The translations under genes and the position numbers were made by a program. Positions 20,817 to 27,679 of a DNA stretch of 27,679 nucleotides are shown here, in pieces (position 1 is the first letter of the stretch; every line of letters begins with the position of its first letter). The notes beneath the pieces are model-generated. The model had not been told where the DNA came from, did not search any database, and saw only the letters and a list, made by a program, of their open reading frames with translations. Source of the DNA: a virus; the IMG/VR virus record IMGVR_UViG_3300017783_000157, positions 1 through 27,679 of that record, one strand, 5' to 3'.

Positions 20817-21469
20817 TGAAGATTAAGTTAAACATACCTACTTCACTATTAGAGATAACACTTGCACAATATCAAGAGTTTATCAAGCTGACCGATGGCA
20901 AAGAAGACAGTCCCAAGCTGATGCAAAAGACGTTGGAGATATTCTGCGGAATAGACCTCAAGGACATTGCAACGGTAAAGTTTTCAGATGTAGGTCGCAT
21001 ACTAGGCAAAATTAACAAGCTGTTTGAATACGAACAGCCACTGATAAATAGGTTTAAATACAAAGGCAAGGAGTTTGGTTTTATCCCTAACCTTGACGAG
21101 ATGACACTCGGCGAGTTCATAGACCTTGACAACACCATCGCAAAATGGGATAACATGGACAAGGCTATGGGCGTGTTGTATAGACCTATAGAAGTGTCAG
21201 TCAAAAACAAATACACAATCGAGCCATACGAAAGTTATGATAAGTATGACATGAGCGAGATGCCTGTTGGTATTGCTCTTGGTGCGCTTGTTTTTTTTTG
21301 GAGTTTAAGCAACGAACTCATAACGAATATCCCGAACTATTTACAGAAGGAGATGTCGAATCTGACCTTTCAGCAACAGGAGGCTTTGCTCAAAGGTGGG
21401 GTTGGTATCAATCACTATGGGGATTGGCAAAAGGACATGTCCAAGACTTTGACAAGGTTACTGCGTTAG
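20816..21469 (+). CDS. Tail assembly chaperone, zero-frame product (gpG-like)
   Basis: Predicted 217 aa. N-terminal KIKLNIPTSLLEITLAQYQE, then a helical body (MQKTLEIFCGIDLKDIATVK, NLDEMTLGEFIDLDNTIAKW) and FFWSLSNELITNIPNYLQKE near the end. The pattern is typical of tail chaperone proteins of Bacteroidota phages. Near codon 160 the reading passes a T9 run where ribosomes or polymerase can slip to the -1 frame and make the longer fusion. ATG 20816 is accepted because the conserved N-terminal motif starts there. Confidence 0.7.
   Translation: MKIKLNIPTSLLEITLAQYQEFIKLTDGKEDSPKLMQKTLEIFCGIDLKDIATVKFSDVGRILGKINKLFEYEQPLINRFKYKGKEFGFIPNLDEMTLGEFIDLDNTIAKWDNMDKAMGVLYRPIEVSVKNKYTIEPYESYDKYDMSEMPVGIALGALVFFWSLSNELITNIPNYLQKEMSNLTFQQQEALLKGGVGINHYGDWQKDMSKTLTRLLR
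21290..21299 (+). other. Slippery site, T9 run, for -1 frameshift
   Basis: GTT TTT TTT TGG in the zero frame contains the perfect heptamer T TTT TTT (21292-21298). A -1 slip puts the ribosome into TTG GAG TTT AAG at 21298. Transcriptional slippage adding one T gives the same product. No clear downstream stem-loop was seen. Confidence 0.7.
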
Positions 21470-21552
21470 AGCTACACAAGTGCCTTCTGTTCTTGACGTT
21501 TGAGAAAGAAAAAACAGAGTTAGAGGCTCGAATGATAAAAGGGAAAAAATGA
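21298..21552 (+). CDS. Tail assembly chaperone, -1 frame extension (gpT-like)
   Basis: 84 residues read in the -1 frame after the T9 slip. They extend the first 161 residues of the chaperone to a fusion of about 245 aa. They hold a conserved-looking domain (GGFAQRWGWYQSLWGLAKG, VTALELHKCLLFLTFEKEKT) with the W.WYQS..GLA pattern familiar from Bacteroidota tail proteins. It has no convincing start of its own (only the TTG). The 172-nt stretch 21298-21469 is coding in both frames. The fusion presumably coats the tape measure, as gpGT does in lambda. Confidence 0.7.
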   Translation: MEFKQRTHNEYPELFTEGDVESDLSATGGFAQRWGWYQSLWGLAKGHVQDFDKVTALELHKCLLFLTFEKEKTELEARMIKGKK

Positions 21553-21836
21553 CAGATTTAGAAATCATCCAAGACATGTTCGACAGACACCTGCTAAAAG
21601 AGAATGAAACAGTTGTCCTTGCTGAAGGTTTTGAAGAAGCCTTTGTAGGCATTACAGCATCAGAGCCAAAGCGTGCAATCTATGACTACTGGAAATGTAT
21701 CGACCTGCTTGTAGAATGTGATGGTGCTGATGCAAGCACATTTGACGATGCCTTAGAGTGGCTCGAGGACTATGTAGAAACAACAATGCAGGTTGAAATC
21801 AAAGATCAATCCCCCTTATTTGTGAAGAAACTATGA
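21549..21836 (+). CDS. Conserved protein with VVLAEGFEEAFVG motif, unknown function
   Basis: Predicted 95 aa, ATGA-coupled to the chaperone. The core VVLAEGFEEAFVGITASEPK, then RAIYDYWKCIDLLVECDGAD and DDALEWLEDYVE resembles a small family found in cyanophages and other phages (a VVL.G.DE...G..., followed by D.....L....GM....A.E.F..N). It is acidic and cytosolic. Function unknown. Insertion inside the tail operon may be incidental. Confidence 0.55.
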   Translation: MTDLEIIQDMFDRHLLKENETVVLAEGFEEAFVGITASEPKRAIYDYWKCIDLLVECDGADASTFDDALEWLEDYVETTMQVEIKDQSPLFVKKL

Positions 21837-22306
21837 CACCATTTTTTAACGTAATTGACACACTAACTACTGCACTCAAGGCAGAGCCATTTACTAATAC
21901 TGTAACCTTTGGCGATCTTGATGACGTAGACCTTGACAAACTGACAATCTTCCCTCTTGCTCATATTATAGTAAACACCGCAACAATAAACGAGGAGACC
22001 ATATCCATGAACATCAGCATTCTACTCGCTGACACCGTTCTAATTAAAGAAGATAAGGTCTGGATTAATTCATCTGAAAACGTTGTAGAGAAACGAGACA
22101 ACAACGAACAGGAAGTGCAAAACACTCAGCTAGCGATTGCATCACGCCTGATGGCAAAACTACAACGAGGCACATTGTATCAAAACAAATACCAACTAGA
22201 CGGTGCTGCTTCACTTGAGCCTTTTGTAGAAAGATTTGAAAACAAGCTGACAGGATGGTCAATGACATTTGACATTCTTATTCCTAACGACATGACAATC
22301 TGCTAA
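21833..22306 (+). CDS. Tail terminator/completion-type protein
   Basis: Predicted 157 aa, overlapping the preceding gene by ATGA. It begins FFNVIDTLTTALKAEPFTNT and contains IFPLAHIIVNTATINEETIS, a beta-rich centre, and a C-terminal GWSMTFDILIPNDM. This pattern and its place before the neck protein fit a tail-completion protein that caps the tube and joins it to the head. The assignment is by order and fold pattern. Confidence 0.6.
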   Translation: MTPFFNVIDTLTTALKAEPFTNTVTFGDLDDVDLDKLTIFPLAHIIVNTATINEETISMNISILLADTVLIKEDKVWINSSENVVEKRDNNEQEVQNTQLAIASRLMAKLQRGTLYQNKYQLDGAASLEPFVERFENKLTGWSMTFDILIPNDMTIC

Positions 22307-22809
22307 TGAACAGACAGGAGATATTTGCTGTGCTTCAAAAGTTCGCTACAAACGTAGTGCGCATTGCTCGTATAAACCTTGCACGCAATAAGCGCAACGC
22401 ATCTGGCGAGCTTGGTAAATCCCTAGAGTACAAAATCAAGGTTACCGAGAAAGACACAAACGTCAAGTTCTTCGGTGCAGACTATGCAGCTTATCAAGAC
22501 AGAGGTGTAAGTGGAACAGACAAGAAATACAACACACCTTTCAGCTACAAGAGTAGCAGCAAGCTGTTAGGACTAGAAGCAGCCACAGGCATCTTTGCCA
22601 AGTTTGCAAAACGCAAAGGAATACAGGCAAGAGATAAAAAAGGAAGGTTTGTTACTTACAAGCAGACAGGGTTTGCGATAGCATACAACAAGAAAAAAGA
22701 AGGCATACCACCAACATACTTCTTCACAAAAGCAAGAGAAAAAGCACAGGAAAGACTTCCGCAGGAACTAGCAGCAGCAATAAGTAAAAACATAGTAGAT
22801 GGCAACTAA
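22306..22809 (+). CDS. Neck/head-tail joining protein, HK97 gp10-like
   Basis: Predicted 167 aa, basic. It has an N-terminal helix (LQKFATNVVRIARINLARNK), KNASGELGKSLEYKIKV-like strands, and the YAAYQDRGVSG motif that marks HK97 gp10-type proteins. GIPPTYFFTKAREKAQERLP follows near the end. It is expected at the neck. It shares one base with the preceding stop and overlaps the next start by 11 nt. Confidence 0.65.
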   Translation: MNRQEIFAVLQKFATNVVRIARINLARNKRNASGELGKSLEYKIKVTEKDTNVKFFGADYAAYQDRGVSGTDKKYNTPFSYKSSSKLLGLEAATGIFAKFAKRKGIQARDKKGRFVTYKQTGFAIAYNKKKEGIPPTYFFTKAREKAQERLPQELAAAISKNIVDGN

Positions 22810-23959
22810 AATAAACGTGCGTAGTCCTTTTCACATAAAGGTATCGCAGACAAACATAGCAACAGCAACATTGAGCCTTTACGTCTATACAGGCACTTTT
22901 GTAGCAAACGCATCAGTATCAAGTCCAAAGTACACAATCTCAAAAAGCGTTGTTACATCAGGATACATAACCTTTGAAATAGCAGAGCTTATACGAGACT
23001 ATCTGAACATCACATTTGATGGAACATACACAAGTCAGAGCGTATGGGTAAACGCTGTGATTGCCACAACAGTATCAAGCGGTAGTGCATCTGCAACAGT
23101 AACTCCAGACAACACAAATGGCTTTCTAGCTTTAGATGGATATGGCTATTTTGAAGAGGCAATAAACCCAAGCCTATCGACAACCATCTTGCAATCTAAC
23201 AAGGTAATACACAGGCTAAACGACAACAACACACGCATCCCTATATACACAAACGGAACAAGCAGCGTGAGCTACCTAAACAAGGGCGTTGTCAAACGAA
23301 CAGTTCCAATCACAGGAGGACAAACAAACACCGATGCGCAAGTGTCCTACATTGATGTCTTTGCTTCCGCCAATACCGACAGCTACGAAGAGCGTGTGCT
23401 TGCTGATGGTGGCACTTTTGAAGACAATAGCCTTTTAGACAGCTTTTTAGATTTGTCTGACATTGGTGCGGTAGATGAGATTTACATAAACTCTGCAAGC
23501 GGAACAGATGTCGTAGAGATTAAAACAGAAGAAGAGTGTCAGTATGAAGTGTTTAAAATAACTTTTGTAAATAAGTTTGGCGCATTACAAGACATGCTTT
23601 TTAGAAAGAAGTCAGTCAAGACAATGGCTACTAAAAACGAGAAATTTAAGGCTAATGTAATAGACTACTCAACCCTTACATACAACACATCTGCACACCA
23701 AACCACGCAGTACAACAAATCAGCAACGCAGTCCTTATCGCTAAACACAGGCTTCATCTCACAAGACAACAACGCTGTGATTGAGGAGTTACTGTTAAGC
23801 GAACAAGTATGGCTTACTAAGTTAGACACGACAGAGAGAGTGCTTGGTGTAATTCCGAAAACATCTGCAATGCAATACAAGACATCGCTTAATGATAAGC
23901 TGATCAATTACACCATTGACTTTGACTTTTCTTTTGACACAATCAACACAATACGATAG
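22799..23959 (+). CDS. Tail protein, distal tail/baseplate type
   Basis: Predicted 386 aa, beta-rich. It opens with INVRSPFHIKVSQTNIATAT, LSLYVYTGTF, followed by ITFEIAELIRDYLNITFDGT, and ends KTSLNDKLINYTIDFDFSFD. A RSP..I.V......A...LYIYTG start is common to virion proteins of flavobacterial phages that come before the large tail-tip gene. Its length and beta content suggest a Dit-like or similar ring protein, but no defining motif is present. It shares one base with the GTG of the next gene. Confidence 0.55.
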   Translation: MATKINVRSPFHIKVSQTNIATATLSLYVYTGTFVANASVSSPKYTISKSVVTSGYITFEIAELIRDYLNITFDGTYTSQSVWVNAVIATTVSSGSASATVTPDNTNGFLALDGYGYFEEAINPSLSTTILQSNKVIHRLNDNNTRIPIYTNGTSSVSYLNKGVVKRTVPITGGQTNTDAQVSYIDVFASANTDSYEERVLADGGTFEDNSLLDSFLDLSDIGAVDEIYINSASGTDVVEIKTEEECQYEVFKITFVNKFGALQDMLFRKKSVKTMATKNEKFKANVIDYSTLTYNTSAHQTTQYNKSATQSLSLNTGFISQDNNAVIEELLLSEQVWLTKLDTTERVLGVIPKTSAMQYKTSLNDKLINYTIDFDFSFDTINTIR

Positions 23960-26133
23960 TGCAGAAAATACAGCTATACATACAAGGGCAAAGAGTTGAA
24001 CTATTCAAGGACGAAAGCGTTACTATAACTGACAGCATTCAAAACGTCAAGGACATAGGTAAGATTTTCACAGCTTTCAGCAAATCGTTTAGCGTGCCTG
24101 CTTCAAAGGCTAACAATAAGATATTTAAGCACTATTACAACTACGACATTGACATAGCATTTTCTTTCAATGCTAACGACATAGTGGCTGCAACTATTGA
24201 GCTTAACAACATGACATTCAAAACTGGCTTCATTGCTTTGGATGGTGTTACGTTAAGCAACAACATACCCTCAAGCTACAAAATCACATTCTTTGGCAAA
24301 ACGGTAGACCTTAAAACAAAGCTAAAGGAAACGAAATTGAGTACTGTGTTTCAGGGTGTTACAACATACGACCACACATACGGTGTATCAAACGTAAAAA
24401 CAGGACTACAGTCTAGTCTTGCAAGTGGCGCAATAAGGTATCCCCTAATATCGCACAGCGATAGATTGTTTTACGATAGTGGCAGCAATACAGCTAACGA
24501 CCGCAATCTACACTACAGTACAAGCGGTGGCGGATCGGGTGCGCATAATCATGGAGTGCGATACAGCGACTTAAAGCCTGCAATCAAATTAAGTTCCATT
24601 GTGGATCAAATAGAGAGCTTTACAGGCTTAACCTTCACAAGTGGCGCAAGTGATGACTTCTTTGATGAGTCAAACAATCCACTATGGGCAAACTTGTATT
24701 TGTGGTTAAGTAGAGTAAAAGGAGGTTTGGGTTTAAACTTAACAGGAACAGCTGTAGTAGATATGCCTGTAACAAGATTTGATTTCTCCAGTGCAAGTCC
24801 AAATGAGTGGACACCTGCACTTCAAGGAGGTAATCCTGCCGCATCGCCTTATTCTGCAATGACACTACTATCAGGCAGTCAAACAGAGGGCATCTGGACT
24901 GTAAGACCAAAAGCTAGTTTTATAGGCAGCACATCACATCAATACTACACCACCTTTTCAGCAACAAGCTCATCACAGTACACCTTGATCATTGAAGATG
25001 TAACAAGCACACCTTTCACAATATCAACAGTATCTGGCACAGGCTCACTTACAACAGGAAGTATATTTGTAGGAACAAGCAACATATATGGGCAAATTAG
25101 AAAGATTAGGTACAGAGTAACAAGCGAAGACCCTGCGATTACATTCACACCGACAATCAACTTCAAGTATATAACTATTGCAGGCGGTAGTGCTTCAACA
25201 TTTAACACACAGATAACAGGAACTGCAATAGCACCAAACGGTGCAGTGAGTAACATAGTGGTTTCAGACCAAATGCCTGATTTGAAAGTAATTGATTTTC
25301 TCACAGGACTATTTAAGATGTTTAACCTTACAGCCTTTGTGCAAGATGACGATAAGATTAAGGTGATGACACTTGACAAGTTTTACAGCGCAGGCAATAC
25401 TCATGATATTAGTGAGTTTGTAGATGTAAACCAAAGCAATTATAACTTTGCAATCCCGTATCAAGAAGTTGCTTTCAGATTTAAAAAGCCAAACACATTT
25501 TTAGCTATAAACTTCAGCCAAATAAACAACAAAGTATTTGGCGATTTAGAGAGTGCGACTACGGAGAGTCCTGATGTGCAAACAACAAACAGAGGCGGTA
25601 AATACGTAGTTCAAGTGCCATTTGGGAAAATGATATACGAAAGACTTAATGACCTCGCAGATAACAGTCAGAGCCTTATGCAATACGGATATTGCACCGA
25701 CAAAGACCAAAACCCAGTAAACATTGACCCTCTTGTTTTAAATATAAGCAATGACACTTTGACAAGTGGAAACCAATTGAGTTTTTACAATGGTAGTAGT
25801 ACCGGAACAGCAGCCGCACTATCAACATACAACAGACCCTCAAACACATACGGAACAAGTCAATCTGTAAACTTCGGAGAAGAGGTTGATGAATTTACAG
25901 CACTTGCAGAAGACGACAGCTTGTTTGAAAACTTTTACAAAAATTATATTATAGACACATTCAACCCTAAACGCAGGCTTGTAAAGGTTAAAGCATACTT
26001 GCCATTGAAAATACTGTTAAACTACCAACTCAACGACATATTTGTAATAAACAACAACAAGTTTCTAATCAACAGCATAAGTACAAACCTCACTACAGGC
26101 GAGAGCAACCTTGAACTCCTTAACGACTTATGA
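23959..26133 (+). CDS. Large tail tip/baseplate hub-like protein
   Basis: Predicted 724 aa with a GTG start at 23959. The N-terminal part (KIQLYIQGQRVELFKDESVT, VKDIGKIFTAFSKSFSVPAS, NKIFKHYYNYDI) is distinctive of Bacteroidota phage tail proteins. A central Gly/Ser-rich beta region (about 180-430) suggests a carbohydrate or fibre-anchoring module, and the C-terminal half (PDLKVIDFLTGLFKMFNLTA, FVQDDDKIKVMTLDKF) resembles a hub domain. It probably forms the tail tip. It lies upstream of the tape measure gene, opposite to the common order. Confidence 0.65.
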   Translation: MQKIQLYIQGQRVELFKDESVTITDSIQNVKDIGKIFTAFSKSFSVPASKANNKIFKHYYNYDIDIAFSFNANDIVAATIELNNMTFKTGFIALDGVTLSNNIPSSYKITFFGKTVDLKTKLKETKLSTVFQGVTTYDHTYGVSNVKTGLQSSLASGAIRYPLISHSDRLFYDSGSNTANDRNLHYSTSGGGSGAHNHGVRYSDLKPAIKLSSIVDQIESFTGLTFTSGASDDFFDESNNPLWANLYLWLSRVKGGLGLNLTGTAVVDMPVTRFDFSSASPNEWTPALQGGNPAASPYSAMTLLSGSQTEGIWTVRPKASFIGSTSHQYYTTFSATSSSQYTLIIEDVTSTPFTISTVSGTGSLTTGSIFVGTSNIYGQIRKIRYRVTSEDPAITFTPTINFKYITIAGGSASTFNTQITGTAIAPNGAVSNIVVSDQMPDLKVIDFLTGLFKMFNLTAFVQDDDKIKVMTLDKFYSAGNTHDISEFVDVNQSNYNFAIPYQEVAFRFKKPNTFLAINFSQINNKVFGDLESATTESPDVQTTNRGGKYVVQVPFGKMIYERLNDLADNSQSLMQYGYCTDKDQNPVNIDPLVLNISNDTLTSGNQLSFYNGSSTGTAAALSTYNRPSNTYGTSQSVNFGEEVDEFTALAEDDSLFENFYKNYIIDTFNPKRRLVKVKAYLPLKILLNYQLNDIFVINNNKFLINSISTNLTTGESNLELLNDL

Positions 26134-26276
26134 AAACAATACTAGACATACTCGAGTTTGCAAAAGGCGAAACAGAAAACATACAGATTGCGCAAGGCAA
26201 GTATCATTTGAAAACATCACTCAAAGCAGCCTTTAACCAGTACAAAAAAGAACGAAAATGGCACAGACAGAAATAA
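26130..26276 (+). CDS. Small protein between tail tip and tape measure genes
   Basis: 48 aa, ATGA-coupled to the tail tip gene and overlapping the tape measure start by 19 nt. Basic, helical: MKTILDILEFAKGETENIQI, AQGKYHLKTSLKAAFNQYKK. The double overlap supports a real gene. Function unknown; a tape measure or tip assembly partner is possible by place. Confidence 0.5.
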   Translation: MKTILDILEFAKGETENIQIAQGKYHLKTSLKAAFNQYKKERKWHRQK

Positions 26277-27679
26277 TAGAAATTCGGGCAGTAGTAGATG
26301 CTGCGGTTGCCGATATTGACAAGCTAAAGGACAGCATACATCAGACACATGAAGCTAGTTCTGAAACAAACGAGACCATACAAAAGGGAACTGACGTTGT
26401 AGACAAATTTACAGGAGGCGCAATATCAGGCTTCAAAAAGCTAACATCAACAGTTAAGACAGCAATCAAAAGTTTTGGTGTGTTGCGTTTAGCTGTTGCA
26501 GCTACAGGTCTGGGCGCACTTGTTTTGCTTGTAACATCAATACAGCAGGCTTTCACTCGTAGTGAGGAAGGGCAAGACAAATACGCAAAGCTACTTGGTC
26601 AGATAGGTGCAGTTACAGGAGAATTGCTAGACAGGCTTGCCAATTTAGGAACTGCAATTATAGATGCCTTTACAAACCCACGAAAGGCTTTGGAAGACTT
26701 TGGCAAAAGCATAAAGCAGTTTTTCCTTGACAGAATAAAACTTGCTGTAGAAGGTATTGGCTTGTTAGGAAAAGCAATCGCAAAGGTATTTGATGGAGAC
26801 TTCACAGGCGCAGCAGAAGATGCAAAAAATGGCTTTGTTGCATTGAATAGAGGAATAAATCCTACTGTAATAATAACAGAGCAACTCGTCAAGGCTACGA
26901 CCAAACTCGTCAAGGTAACAAAAGAGGCTACCAAAGCAGCACTCGAAGAAGCAAAGGTTGCAGGGCAGATTGCAGAGCTACGTGCCGAAGCAGACAAAGT
27001 AGACAGAAAGCTGCTTGTTGAAAGGGCAGAGGCTGACAGAGACAGAGCAGACCTTTTAGATAAATCAATAAACCGTGAGAAGTTTACAACCCAAGAAAGG
27101 ATTGCCTTTTTAAAAAAAGCAGGACAGCTTGAGGAAGAAATAACAAACAAAGAGATTGCTGCAGTTAAACTGCGCCTTGAAGCTGCTGAAAAGGAGGCAG
27201 CGTTAGGTCTTGCAGACAAGGCAGAGCTTGACGAAGAAGCTGCTTTAAAAGCGCAACTGATACAACTTGAAACAGCAAAGCTAACAAAACAACGAGAAGT
27301 AACCTCACAGACAATAGCACTCAAGGCAGAGGAGGCAGCAGCCAAGAAAGTAATTGATGACCAAGAGGCAGCAGATGAAAAGGAAAGAGCCGACAAGATT
27401 TTAGAAGATAAAAGGCTGATTGCAGAAGAAGAAAAGCGAATAGAAGCAGAGCGTATTGCCGCAAAAACTCAAGCTCTAGATGCTATAATAGGACTTGCAG
27501 GTCAAGAGTCAGCACTTGGTAAAGCTGCCCTTGTTGCAAAACAACTATTAGCAGCAAAAGAGCTTTTAATTGATTTAGGAGTTTTAAAAAGTAAAGCAAC
27601 TACTACAGCAGCAGAGGCTTCACCTGATGGCGCAAAGGCAGGACAAAACGCTGCTACTGGATTGTCGGAGACTTTAAAG
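26258..27679 (+). CDS. Tape measure protein, N-terminal part (continues at 1-453)
   Basis: Open to the window end and continuing through the 123-bp overlap to 453 (583 aa in all). N-terminal helix with a heptad pattern, a hydrophobic segment (LAVAATGLGALVLLVTSIQQ, about residues 77-96), then some 250 residues of Ala, Glu, Lys and Arg-rich coiled coil (AELRAEADKVDRKLLVERAE and similar). Membrane-like segments and coiled coil are the tape measure signature. By the usual 0.15 nm per residue it would set a tail near 85-90 nm. A long minus-strand frame over this gene is a shadow of its codon use. Confidence 0.85.
   Translation, partial: MAQTEIIEIRAVVDAAVADIDKLKDSIHQTHEASSETNETIQKGTDVVDKFTGGAISGFKKLTSTVKTAIKSFGVLRLAVAATGLGALVLLVTSIQQAFTRSEEGQDKYAKLLGQIGAVTGELLDRLANLGTAIIDAFTNPRKALEDFGKSIKQFFLDRIKLAVEGIGLLGKAIAKVFDGDFTGAAEDAKNGFVALNRGINPTVIITEQLVKATTKLVKVTKEATKAALEEAKVAGQIAELRAEADKVDRKLLVERAEADRDRADLLDKSINREKFTTQERIAFLKKAGQLEEEITNKEIAAVKLRLEAAEKEAALGLADKAELDEEAALKAQLIQLETAKLTKQREVTSQTIALKAEEAAAKKVIDDQEAADEKERADKILEDKRLIAEEEKRIEAERIAAKTQALDAIIGLAGQESALGKAALVAKQLLAAKELLIDLGVLKSKATTTAAEASPDGAKAGQNAATGLSETLK
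27557..27679. repeat. Terminal direct repeat, right copy (circular overlap)
   Basis: Exact copy of bases 1-123; joining the two ends restores the tape measure frame (1299 + 453 nt). Confidence 0.95.

Noticed and set aside
21291-21299. T9 run as a sequencing error breaking one gene
   Set aside because: Both frames after the run look like protein and the position matches the known frameshift site of tail chaperones; still not excluded without reads.
26599-27396. Open frame of 265 codons on the minus strand
   Set aside because: Lies wholly opposite the tape measure coiled coil; Ser/Ala-rich low-complexity product is the mirror of its Glu/Lys/Ala codons.

Overview
The window is the linearised map of a complete, circular or circularly permuted genome of a small temperate tailed phage of about 27.56 kb. 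The first 123 bases are repeated exactly as the last 123, and the tape measure gene reads in frame through that overlap. The host is most likely a member of the Bacteroidota, probably Flavobacteriia. The reasons are the AT-rich sequence, promoter boxes of the TAnnTTTG type, few Shine-Dalgarno sequences, ATGA-overlapped gene starts, and structural protein families typical of flavobacterial siphophages.

Layout, going round the circle from the regulatory region. The short minus-strand lysogeny unit (13345-14053) holds a repressor with an XRE-type helix-turn-helix and a small partner. It faces the early rightward operon (14172-19222): Cro-position protein, excisionase-like HTH, small unknowns, an OB-fold/SSB-like protein, a DnaA domain IV-like protein, a DUF1376-type replisome organiser carrying two sets of helically phased repeats (likely the replication origin), a probable helicase-loader-position protein, an AT-rich inserted gene, a DUF1064-type nuclease, a sigma-like factor and a NinB-like protein. 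TerS and TerL follow (19239-20634). An intergenic region of 181 bp then holds a promoter, a possible small RNA ending in a terminator, and a 35-bp element. The tail operon (20816-26133) begins with a tail assembly chaperone that has a T9 frameshift site. It continues with tail terminator, neck and baseplate-type proteins and the tape measure protein (26258 through the junction to 453).

Next come a three-domain XkdF-like protease fusion, a second copy of the 35-bp element, scaffold, major capsid, tail tube, terminator, a portal fused to a MuF-like domain, and connectors. These are followed by an S74-chaperone fibre, a second fibre with lectin-like folds, a lysis block (small holin-like protein, M15 peptidase, 3TM holin) and a metallophosphoesterase. 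Between that and the integrase (12186-13373) is an attP-like region with paired arm repeats and a core resembling a tRNA-Ser 3' end.

The most interesting system-level idea is a phage-specific late transcription switch. A nearly identical 35-bp element sits directly before the two structural operons (tail and scaffold-capsid) and does not match the TAnnTTTG promoters used elsewhere. The phage also encodes its own sigma-like protein just before the late genes. Other points of interest are the repeat-based origin inside the replisome organiser gene, a moron-like gene bounded by 18-bp direct repeats, the dual-coding frameshift overlap, and the candidate small RNA before the tail operon. All of this was read by eye. 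No database search was run, so family names rest on recognised motifs and gene order.
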